Source: Eudorina sp. 2006-703-Eu-15 (Eukaryota > Chlorophyta > Chlorophyceae > Chlamydomonadales > Volvocaceae). Taken from it: a stretch of DNA of 64,000 nucleotides. The position numbers were made by a program, and so were the translations under genes. The stretch is taken from contig BDSI01000043.1 in the NCBI GenBank assembly GCA_003117195.1, positions 681,775-745,774 of the forward strand. Reading direction: 5' to 3'. The notes under the pieces are model-generated. The model worked only from the letters and a program-made list of their open reading frames with translations, was not told the origin of the DNA and made no database searches. This document shows positions 10,837 to 29,200 of this stretch, piece by piece (position 1 is the stretch's first letter; each line of letters opens with the position of its first letter).

Positions 10837-12439
10837 AAGGGAACCAGAGAGGGTGTTCTGAGGACAGGCAGGGCAGGAGTGCGTGACATGCAAGGGGCAG
10901 AGTAGCGCCCAAGCATAAATAATATACCAGAGAGAGAGTGTGTGTGTATGTGTGTGAGTGTGAGAGAGAAAAGAGAGAAAGAGAGATAGAAACAGAGAGC
11001 TTAGAGCCGCGAGACGGAGAACCGGTGGCAATGATGAATGACAGACAGAGCGTGGAAAGAGCCGCGCGGGAGAGTGTGGATGGGTGGGTGGGTGAGTGCT
11101 GCTTTCGGACGGTGTGGGTTTGAATTCCGGATTCAAACGCGCGTCCGGGTGCTGGGGTGCATTGGTTTGGGCTGGCTTGATTTCCGCTGCCCGCCTCCCC
11201 CTCCCCCTCGAAGTCTGAGAGTCGCGTTTTGAGTGCTTGCATGCACAAATAAATAGATGTTATTGGGATGTTTTGATTTTTTTGACGGATGACTGTAAGG
11301 CTGCAGGCTGGCGTTACAGCGCGTGTGTTCGGGGGAGCTGCAGCGGAGGGTACGTGTAGGGATGCATGCGGGGCTGGAATTGCCTCGGCCGGTGTGGGGA
11401 TCTTTGGGGCGGGGGGCCGGGGGGAGGGGAAGATTCATCGCACCCGCCGCCCTCACACACACACTCACGGGGGTCCCTGGGTTGGGCCGGTTGGGCTCCC
11501 CAGCTCAACACATACGCACACACAATCACGCATGTGCACAGTACACATGCCCGATACACAGCAGTATCGTGCCGGTCAGCAGGTACGGTAAGCACGCAGG
11601 TTGTTTCGGAGCGCCGCGAGGGCGCTGCCGCGCTGCCATTTGGCGGATTGGTCTTGCAGCGTCACACAGTGGTGATGGTCATGGTGGTGGTGGTGGTGGT
11701 GGTGGCGGTGGTGGTGGTGGTGGTGATAGGGATGGCGGCGGTAGTGGGACGGCCGCAGGGACCCGGACGGACGCGGTGCCGCCGGCCCCTCCTCCTTCAG
11801 TCCACCCCTCCCGCAGCGGCCCCCTCCATGCCGCCGCCCAGGGGAAGCGCCGTCACCTTGGGCAACGCAACGACCCCCAAGAAGACGTGGGGGGGCCTCT
11901 CGAGCCACCTTCAAAGAGCCCCACGTCCGCTTGTGTGTTGCACCCAATGCTGCGTAGGGACCGCCCCCACCCCGGCGTGCCGTGGGGGGGGGGGACCGCC
12001 GCATGTGGACTGGTGGAGTGGACGAGGGGGGAGGTGCTCTGGGGGGGGCGCCCTGGGGATCCTCACGGAGGCCACCGCATGGCGCCCTCCGGCATCGCAT
12101 GGCAATTTGTGAACAATTATGACGAGGAGCGAAGCTGTCTGGGCCCGTTGGATTGCCCGGTCGGGAGTAAGGGTCCACCTCGTGAGGCTTACATTGATGA
12201 GGAAGCTTTCATTCATGAGGAGCGACCGGCGAGGTTTGCGGAGGGGGGGAAGGCTGTCTGGACCCGAGTGCGGTTGTTGAGCGGACCACGGGGCCCCGTG
12301 AGGTTGGAGCAGCCGGACGACAGGTTGGGCACACGCGGGGTTTGCCGGCCATGGAAGCGGCTCACGCCATCCTTCCACCGTAATTTCCCTGAGGCGCCGG
12401 GTCGGTCAGTGACGCGAGGATTGCCGTCGTGCTGCCTTG

Positions 12440-12518
12440 TCGGTGGGGCCTGCTGGGGCTTTTGCCCTGGTATACATCGCCGGTCCCTTTTGGGGTCCGC
12501 TGTAACGTTCATTCATTG
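12440..12518 (+). mobile_element. Repeat-element 3' terminus, copy 1
   Basis: About 75 bp containing cctggtatacatcgccggtc and ending ggggtccgctgtaacgttcattcatt. It matches 62478-62550 almost base for base, including the attcatt tail. It is probably the 3' end of a dispersed element whose body may extend back to about 12100, where similar gaggagcga...gctgtctgg...cccg segments recur. I see no intact enzyme-coding region. Confidence 0.45.
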
Positions 12519-13773
12519 CCGTACCGTACATCTGGTGACGTGTAAGCACAGTGTGCAATCGATCGGCATTCACGTCATCGGCGTGGGGAGCCACCTGGTG
12601 CGCAACGGCGATTTCTTCGGGGGTCCGCTTTCACATATTCAACACCCAAAGTTTCGTCCCGACATGGCTCGGATCAACAAACTAGTTAAAGCCCGACTTG
12701 GGGATGACTCCTGGATCAATGCCCATTTTTGCTGGTCATGGATTACCTAGCGTCTACACCTGGCGTGGAACACGCGCACGACACATGCACGGCATTTGTA
12801 CGAACGCCGCACGTTTGCTTAGGAGCGCCCCCACGGCAATCGTGTGCGTCCCTCCCCCCCCGACCACGCGACCACGTATTGATGTACGAAACGTCGATTG
12901 CACTCGCCGTCCCGCCACCAGGATCACCACCACCGCCACCGCCGCCACCACCACCACCACCACTTACGGTATCCCCGCGCGCGCCTGCTTCGCTTCACGC
13001 CGCGCGGCACCGCGGCGCTTGCCCTCCCCGCTGCGCCCCAGCCCCGCAAACGGAAATTTTGAGCTCTTGGTGCTCCCCTTGCAAGATGTTTATGTGCGTG
13101 AGGCTGGCTGGTGGTTTAAAAGTCCACACGCCGACCCTGCCGTGCCCAACCTGCATCATCCGCACAGCGGCATGCAAGACATCGAGAGCCGCTCCACCAC
13201 GCACCCAACTGACCCCACCCTAGGAACCACCCACTGAAGGAACCACCCACTGAAGGAAAAGAAAAGCTACAGGGCCCTGTAAGGTTCGTTTCGGACATCC
13301 CACCCACCCCTTGTTTGCGCCACACCGGGTTCTTCAGGTCCGCCCCTGGACCTCGGGCCTCGGCCGCCCGCCGGTCTGCCTGCCTGAAAGCTGCAGTGGA
13401 TCGACCCTTTGCCTCCCGACGGATTAACCAACCATATCGCCTTGGGCCCCGACAGGGGCCGCCGGAGCCCCTCTCCCGTTTCCGCGAGCGCGGGGCATGT
13501 CCGTACTGCTCACCGCAATCACGTTGTCAGGAAGCCATGCTTGGTATGGGGCTCGGAAGCCCCACTGTAACGAACTAACGATAACGATAACGTACTACCA
13601 GGTATGTCTTGAAGCCATACGCGAACATTCCCCAGCTCTGTCCAACACCGCGTTTGCGATAAGGGTTGTCAAACTTAATACCCGCCCTGGCACCTGCCCT
13701 CGTGCCCTGGCACACCTGCCCCGTCGCTCCCCGCCGCACTACCCCAAGCCCCCCATGCACTCCCCTCAGACCG

Positions 13774-21189
<7,416 letters not shown>

Positions 21190-24060
21190 GGTTACATGCG
21201 CTCAGGAAAAATGGCAACGCGCTGATGCGCGCTGAACGAGAACTTTACCACGGCCTTTTTGTTACATAAATAAAGCGAGTCGATCACAGCGTAGTTGTAC
21301 TAACAAATTTCACATCCTTTGGCCACAAAGGTTTCCCCAGACGTCAAGGCGACAAAAGTACTTGCAGCGCCGTACAAGGCTTCCCGCCAACGCCTATCGG
21401 AAGAGATTCCAATTGTTTTCTTCGCCCCCCTTGTCGAAAGGGCATATCACCGAACTAACCGCACACGGCACATGCCTTGCATCATTCAGCAAGGCATTCA
21501 AATCACGAAATTTTGCCCACTAACCAGCAGGTACACAGCACGAAGCAATGGCTTGCCCCCAGCCATCTTTCGGTATGACGGTCCTCTTCTTCATCCGATC
21601 TCTGTAGAGGACTTGAATCCACCAGCAGTGCCCGTAATCGCTCACATCACTCGCGCGCTCGGGAAAGCAGTAACCCAAGGAATGCTCTGCATGAGGGCAG
21701 TCCAGTGCCTGCGCTGTGGCGCTCAGCAGCAAGACGTCCCACCACTGCTGAGAAGTGCAGCAGAACACATTGCTGCTGCCTTGATTGCACCAGTTCATAC
21801 CGCCCTGGGCGACCCCGGTCTCAGGCCGAAAATTTGAAGTCAAGCTGTCACACCCGCAGATTACGTATGCAAGCATCTCACTCTCAAAGCCACGCTCGCC
21901 TTATCTTTCATTGGGCAATTCTCGATTGACTCAATCACATGATAAGGGCTTGTCACACCGCTATCACCGTCGGTCTAAGCAACCTTCCTTGACCATGAGA
22001 ACGCCCGCCCGTCGCAAGGCAAATGATTTGGACGTCTGGTCTTGGGATGCTGCATCTCCCTCCAAAGAGCACATCTTAGCATCAGCAGACTTTCGTCCCG
22101 GCTGTCCCCAATCATTGAGACCAGAGCTCATTCTGCCAAGCCGCAACAAACACCAGCGGGCAGGAGCGGACTCACAAACATCTCCACGGGCCAAAAGAAA
22201 CAGCGCTAGGCAAATAACAACACGGAACGATAACACTACACAACAGCCGAATACTGATGTAGTCCCAAAGCAGCACATGTCGGTAGGTCAGCAACACCAA
22301 CAAAAGCCGCGAATTCGCGAGCCGGGATGCCGAGCCAGCTGAAATGCTGAAACCATGACGGGAAACAGCACCAACGGAGCGCCAGTGACCCTCCGGCCCT
22401 CGAGGTCACCAGGGACACAGCGAGGGTCTATTGTGTGAATGAGAGGGAATGAGCTAGCGTGCAATGCCAGCCATCCTCCCAAGCTCCGAGCACTCGACAC
22501 CAAAATCGAGACAGCACACACCAAAACAACAAGTCGATACTGCGGTGCTTGACGAACGAACCCACGTGGATCCCCCCATGCGCCAGCAACGGCGGTGCCC
22601 GGAAATGGCTTCCAGACCATCCAGTGCGACAACCAAGTGCTGCCTTGTCACCTGGCCACCGACCCCTGCCCAGCTGCTGCTGCTCGGCATGTCGCAGGCA
22701 GCCACACATCCAGGCCTCTTGAGAGCAAGGTCCGCCGGCCAACACATCGCCCACTTCGCGTTCGCGACGGCGACAGCTCCGCCACCTCCCCAGCCGCCCG
22801 GAATTTCCAATGTAACCCCGGGCGCCCAATCAGCCAGCAGGCGCAGTTAGCCTAACCCGCGTCCGCTCTCACCGGCACCCCCACATCCGCAGTAGGGCAC
22901 CCGGACGTCCACTCCCATTCACAATAATGCGCTTCAAACAGTTGCACACACGCACACACACACACACCCCTTCAGACGCCCCGGGCAACCGCAGGCGAAC
23001 GCCCGCCCCGAGCCCGCTGCCTCCCCCCGCCACCCCGGCCCCCCCCCCCGATGGCGTGGCCGCGGACCTGCTGCCGCTTGCCTCCACGCATCACGCTGCC
23101 TGGGGCGCGGCGGTCGCCCCGGTCCCATCTTGCATCCCAACAGAGCGAAACAGAGCAAAAACACTTCACCCTAAAGCCCGCCTCCCGCCCCTCCTCTCAC
23201 CCCTGCCTCCTGCCGGTCTACACTGTGGCCCAGCCTCCCGACCACTTTCAGCGCTCCAAGACACAAGGCCATCTGTTATCAATGGTAAGTAAAGCCGCGC
23301 CGCCCCAAAAAGGGTTTTGGCAAATATCCGGGCTTTGGCGATTCTGGTGGGCTTCTCATTAAACACAAGGCCATCCCGCAGGCGACACCTCCACAGGACA
23401 CCACACCACACCCGGACACTCCGATACCACCCTGCCAACTGGCACCTCGCTCAATTGCTGGGGCTGTTTTTGAACGGCTTTGGCTCGTGATCCGCTCCTT
23501 CTCATGCCCCAAACGCAAATCTGCGCGGGGTGCGGACTCTCCCTTCCTTAACTCTAACTGTGATAAGGCCCTCGCTGCTGGAGTAATTCGTTGCAAGCAG
23601 CTAGCACCACCCTAGCGCCGCATCGCGGACGTGCAACGCCTGATCCACCTTAGGACACCGGCGCGTCGGGGGGTCAGTCGCACAGCGGCCGCCCCAGCCG
23701 GGCGCTATCACAACAACCCTGGCCGCTTATTGAGGCAAGCGCAGCGTTCATGTCGGGTTGCTCCGCTGAAGCTTGCGCGCAAAATCGAAAGACAGAGGTT
23801 TATTGGTTGTCCGGATGTACGGTAATACGGGTTCGGGCTAAATCCACCAAGGAAACGAAGGACAGCATGCCCAAAAAGGGGCCCGCGGGCACATTGACTC
23901 GTCCGCGCCGCAGCAAAATCGCAAACACAAACAAAAACGGATGGGTTTAGTTCAGCAGAACACACAAACACATGATGCATGCAACATTGCCCTCACCAAC
24001 ATGGGATCGCTCAAGGCCCACGCGGATATTACCTTAGTTTGCTTTCACCGCATGTGAGTT

Positions 24061-24767
24061 ACGCCCCATGTACCGCAAGCGAGTTACGCCCCATGTACCG
24101 CAAGCGGGTTACGCCCCATGTACCGCAAGCGGGTTACGCCCCTTGTACCGCAAGCGGGTTACGCCCCTTGTACCGCAAGCGGGTTACGCCCCTTGTACCG
24201 CAAGCGGGTTACGCCCCTTGTACCGCACGCGGGTTACGCCCCTTGTACCGCAAGCGGGTTACGCCCCTTGTACCGCAAGCGGGTTACGCCCCTTGCACCG
24301 CAAGCGGGTTACGCCCCTTGCACCGCAAGCGGTTTACGCCCCTTGCACCGCAAGCGGGTTACGCCCCTTGTACCGCAAGCGGTTTACGCCCCTTGTACCG
24401 CAAGCGGGTTACGCCCCTTGTACCGCACGCGGGTTACGCCCCATGTACCGCAAGCGGGTTACGCCCCTTGTACCGCAAGCGGGTTACGCCCCTTGTACCG
24501 CAAGCGAGTTACGCCCCATGTACCGCAAGCGGGTTACGCCCCATGTACCGCAAGCGGGTTACGCCCCTTGTACCGCAAGCGGGTTACGCCCCTTGTACCG
24601 CAAGCGGGTTACGCCCCTTGTACCGCAAGCGGGTTACGCCCCATGTACCGCAAGCGGGTTACGCCCCTTGTACCGCAAGCGGGTTACGACCCTTGTACCG
24701 CAAGCGGGTTACGCCCCTTGTACCGCAAGCGGGTTACGCCCCTTGTACCGCAAGCGGGTTACGCCCC
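24061..24767. repeat. 25-bp minisatellite, 28 copies
   Basis: The unit begins acgccccttgtaccgcaagc and ends gggtt. Twenty-eight head-to-tail copies fill 24061-24760 in exact 25-bp register, followed by a partial unit. Most differences are single substitutions (ttg/atg, gggtt/gagtt/ggttt). Because 25 is not a multiple of 3, all plus frames translate as a 25-residue periodic peptide; this is not evidence of coding. Confidence 0.95.
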
Positions 24768-25488
24768 GCTGTGGAGATCCCCGCCCCGCTGTGTCCTCCC
24801 AGAGGGCTCACCGGCATTCGGCCCACTGTGAGGGGCTGCGGAGACAGTCCTTCCCGACTCCTTCCCGGCCGCCTCCGGGTCCCGCGCTCGCCCTGTCGCA
24901 TCCCCACTTGATAACCACCTCAAAAGGCAGCGACCGCAACCCTGACCAGCCCCGACCACAACCATCAACACACCCACACCGCATGTACCGTACCGCCACA
25001 CATGAATGGAGGACGTCCACAGAAAGATACACCAACTCTTCACATGCACACAAACACATACGGCTCTGGCGCGTTCCTCACTGAACACGCACGTACGCAC
25101 GCAAACAAACGCATGCACACACGCTCACAAACATCAGTTTCTTTTCACACATACACAAACGTGTACACATAGGCATAACCATGATGTGCCCACGTGCACG
25201 TCCGTACATGCGCCTGGCCACACGCAAGGGCCCCCACGCAGGCGCTTACCCCAGAACGCAACACCCACGCCCTCTCTGGACACCCATCGCCCACCACATC
25301 GAAGGATAGGACTTCGAGTCCCTTTGTTGGTCTATGGGACGGTCCGCGATCCCCAGTTCAGGAACTCACTGCGGCTTTCGGGCTTTCGGGGCCAGGTGCG
25401 CTCATGCCACAACACCGTGTGTGGCCGAGGTGCGCCCCCTCGTGCCAATCAAAGATAGCGAAACCGCAAAGAGACCGCCAAATCGGCT

Positions 25489-25575
25489 GCAGTGGTCGCA
25501 GTGGCCAGCAGTGGTCGCAGTGGCCAGCAGTGGTCGCAGTGGCCAGCAGTGGTCGCAGTGGCCAGCAGTGGTCGC
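25489..25575. repeat. 19-bp tandem repeat, about 4.5 copies
   Basis: Units of cagtggtcgcagtggccag are nearly identical. The region is intergenic. Confidence 0.85.
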
Positions 25576-26283
25576 GGTCACGACGGACGACAGCCCGTCC
25601 GTCCCCTTCCGCACGCAGTGGAGCGTCCCTCGCAGTCTGGGGTCCTGCTTCCTCGGGCAGCCAGGCCTCCGGGCCGCATTGCCCCGCCACCCCACCATCA
25701 GGCTATTCACCCCGTCAAACCTCAGCGTCGTGCCGCACCCAGCTGTTGCTCCACGCGGCAACCCTCTCTCCCATCCTGCTGCAGTCGTGCCGTGCCTTTC
25801 GTCCGCCTCCTCTGCCCCCCCCCTACCGGCTCGTACAGACCCGCCATCCACTGCCACCGAGCTCCAGTCCCGGGTGCCGCCTCTTGCAGGCCCCCTTTCG
25901 GATTATCCCGGCACCTCGTACCTGTCCGCCATAGCTCAGCTATTGCCACACTCGCACTTGCTTTCCTTGTGCTCAGTATCGGAAGAGTGCTGCTTACGTT
26001 TTGCGTCCTCACGGACCTCCCTTCCGCCCGCCGGCGCCCTGACGTTCCGCCGCCGCCCCTGCCTCGCGCTGCTTCCGCCCGGATCCCAGGTGCGCACACC
26101 TGACACCAGGTCCCAGGTATCCGGTCCACGCTCCGGAGTCAACATCCCCTGCGGCACAGCCCCCCGGTCCCCGGCCCCCCCCCGCCCCCGGCCCGCCGGG
26201 GCAAAGCCGCGCTGCGTCCGATGCATGCCGTCCGCCTGCCCGGCGCAGAGGACTTAACCGTGTGGGCCGGAGTGGGGTGGTTG

Positions 26284-29200
26284 TTAAAAGTAGTTGACGC
26301 CCCCCAGGGCCACGTCCGCAAAGCTCTGCAGGGAGGCGCTGCTGGCGGTCACGGCGGTGGCGACAGATCCCGCCTGGCGGCGATGAAGGATGGGCGGCAG
26401 GGGGAGGGGTGCACCGGAGGGCCGCAGTGCAGGGTCAGGGAAGGCAGCAGGGTCGGCGACGGGGGAAACAACGGCGAGGTGGTGGTCCGTCAGTTTACAC
26501 GTAGTACAAAGTAAGAAGTTTATACATAACATTCTTTACGTATCAAATAATAAGGGCTTTGCCACGTAGCAATTTCATCTATTATCACGAAAATAAAGTA
26601 TTTGCTAATCCTTTGGCTGCGGATAAAGACCATCTGATGGAATCTGCAACTGGCCTTGACGAATAATGTTTTTTGTTAATGACCGCTTGAAAATCTGTCA
26701 AAGATAGAAGCAAGAAGAAGAACGAGAGGAAAAAGGAAGAGGGAGTAGAGGGGAGAGAGGGAGAGTCGGAAAGGGAGACGGAGAGAAGGAAACAGCGGGA
26801 CCCGCTAGGGCTGGGCGAGGCGGACACGGAGGACATCCTTCCGGCCAGCCGCGCCGTTAGGCCAGCCGCAGTTCCCAGTACTCAGCTTTCGCAGTACTCA
26901 GCTTTCGCACGAACGTGCCACCGTACGTACGGGGGCCATTGCGCTGCGACACGTGCACTCACCACCGACGGCCGCCGGTTGTCAACCGTGCCCAGGGGCA
27001 TCTGCTGCTGGTGATGGTGGTGGCTCGACAGACCCACGGGTCCACCCGGACCCCCCGCGCTCGGCGCCATCCCTGGCGCACCCTCCAGGCCCTGCATGGC
27101 CAGCACGTCCAGCTCCGGAACCGCGCTCAGGCTGCGCTGCCGTACCACCTGCCTCAACCCGCCCATGCCCGGCATCGCCGGCGACATGGCCGCGGGACCC
27201 GCGGTCGCAACAGCCGCGGGGCCGGGCAGGGGTGATTTGGCCGCCCCACCGGCGCCGCCAGGGGCCAGCGGCGCCGCCCCCACGCCGCGCGCTGCGGCCT
27301 TTCCGTCCTGGCTGAGGCGGCTGGGAATGTACTCGGAGGCAAGGAAGGAACCCACGCTGCGGCGCCGGCCGCGTGCGTTTCGGGGAGCGGCCGTGCCTGC
27401 TGGGGGGCTGCCGGGCAGCCGGGCGATGACCACCTGCGGGTGAGGGTGAGGGTGAAGGTGAGGGGTGTGGGTGAGGGGTGTGGGTGAGGGTGGAGAAGTC
27501 ATGGAGGTGGGGAGGTGGCCCAGCGGGTCACTGAGTGAGGCCCATGAGGGCAGAGGTCAGCACACATGCCACCGCCAGGCGCAGCCCCGACTCCACGCCG
27601 ATGACATCATGGAACTTGCCGTTCAGTCCTGCTGTTGCTGCTGGATCTGCTGCTGCCACTGCTGGACCCGCTGTTGCTACTGCTGTCGCTGCGCGTTACC
27701 CCTCCGACCTCAAAATCGCTCCCCCCGGTAAAAGAATGAGAGTGAGGGTGAGGTCCATCTAACTTTTTTACCCACCGCACCGCACCGACACAGCACCGCC
27801 GCACCCCCCCTCCCTGCTCTGCCCCGCCTCAGCCGCCTACCACCCTACCTGCTTGAACAGCCGCTCGTCCAGCGAGGCCCGCCGGAACGGCGGCCGCCGC
27901 AGCGGCTGCTGCCGGGCGTCCTGCGCCCACCCCACCGGCCCCGACACCGTCGCGCCCGCGGCCGCCAGCCCCCGCGCGATGCTGCTGCTGCCGCCGCCAC
28001 CACCACCCCCGCTTCCATCCCCCAGGACTGCCGCCCCGGCGGCCTTGCCGCCCACCACACTGCCGCGGAGGCTGCTGGCGGGCAGCGACAAGGCCAACTG
28101 GGTCTGACTGGCGCGCATGGGGGGTAGGCCCGCGTAGCTCGCCATCGCGTCCTCCCATCCGGGCGGGACCGTCAGGGGCGCGCCCGCGGCCGCGGCCGCG
28201 CCGGACGTGGACTCGCGGCCCGAGACCTGGCCCGGCTGCTGCAGATGCGCCGCGCCGCGCCGCGCGCCGCCGGCGGCTGCGCCGCCGGCGCCGGCGGGCG
28301 CGGACAGCCCCAGCTGGCCCGCGGTGTGCTGGCTGGCAGAGGGCGGCGTGGATGCGCCGGTGGCGTTCAGGAGGCAGAGGGTGCTGGATGAGGCGGAGGA
28401 CATGCTGCCCAGCCGGCTCTTCCCTGTGGGTGCGGTGGACCGGGTGCGGGTGGGGGACAGCGGGACAGCGAAAGCGGGACCAACATGTGGGTGGGAGACC
28501 GTGACTAACGACCGGCGGTTGAAGTGGTTGGCCACGTACGGCACTAGATTCCTTGTACGGCGACCAAAACAGTGAGAGAAGAAAACCGAACAAAGGACGC
28601 AGACCTGCCATTCAGCCAATCCACCTAGCCCCGTCTGCCGCCCTCATGCCGTCCTACAGCCGCCCTGATACCTCCCCCGCTGGCAACCCGACCCCCGCGC
28701 AATCCCACGCCGTCCCCCGCCCCGTCCCGCCCCGCCCCGCCCCGCCATCCCGGAGGCACCCACCCATGGAGCTGGTACGCCGTACGGAGCCGTACTGCAT
28801 CCCCCGCAGGTTGCCGCCCATGTTGGGCACCGACGGCGACCTCAACGGCATCACCCGGCCGGCCGCGCCCCACAGCTGCGCCGGCGGCGACAGCCCTCGG
28901 GAGGCGTCCGGGGGGCTGGACACCAGCGCCGTGGAGGACGCCGCGTCGCGCGGCATGCGGGCCGCCGCCACCGCCGCCGAGGCGCGCCTGTCCGCTGCGT
29001 CCGACGGCGAGTTTTGGCTCCAACCAGCGGCCGCGCTGCTGCCGGCGGCGGCGCCGCCGCCGCCTGCGGCGGCGCCAGGCCCCGGGCCCTCCCCCCCAAC
29101 ATAGTCCCCACCCGCCGCGAAACCCCATCCCCGCCTGCCGTCAGCCTCCCGCTGTCGATCGAACCTCCCGGCGGCGCGCCTCAGGTCCTCCTCCCGTTGC

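Larger units (their letters stand above)
10788..13773. other. Convergent intergenic region with repeat debris
   Basis: This is about 3 kb between the stop of the plus gene (10787) and the stop of the minus gene (13774). It holds a purine (GA)n stretch at 10930-11000, a (GGT)n run at about 11680-11735, a (CCACCG)n run at about 12915-12962, and a probable retroelement remnant at about 12100-12520. A long open frame spanning 11323-12750 crosses all of these and is not a gene as a whole. Its last part (12560-12750) has ordinary composition and ends in ...FCWSWIT-stop; I cannot assign it. Confidence 0.5.
21190..26283. other. 5-kb intergenic region without a convincing gene
   Basis: The region lies between the 5' end of the coiled-coil gene and the 3' end of the giant membrane-protein gene, both on the minus strand. 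It contains the promoter of the former (near 21190-21500), an A/T-leaning segment at 21300-22300, a (CA)n run at about 22947-22967, the 25-bp minisatellite and a 19-bp repeat. Open frames at 21319-21837 and 21785-22342 lack splice context, recognisable domains and the expected codon bias. Confidence 0.5.

Noticed and set aside
11323..12750. 475-codon plus-strand frame as a gene
   Set aside because: It runs through a (GGT)n microsatellite and a dispersed repeat terminus, has no recognisable domain, and there is no start or splice support.
21319..21837. 172-codon plus-strand frame in intergenic DNA
   Set aside because: No initiating ATG at its start, no splice context and no domain; opposite-strand frames are equally open.
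24061..24831. Three long overlapping open frames of 237-338 codons with Arg-Pro-Leu-Tyr-Arg-Lys repeats
   Set aside because: They are the direct consequence of the 25-bp minisatellite, which lacks stops in every plus frame; there is no unique sequence, splice sites or domain.
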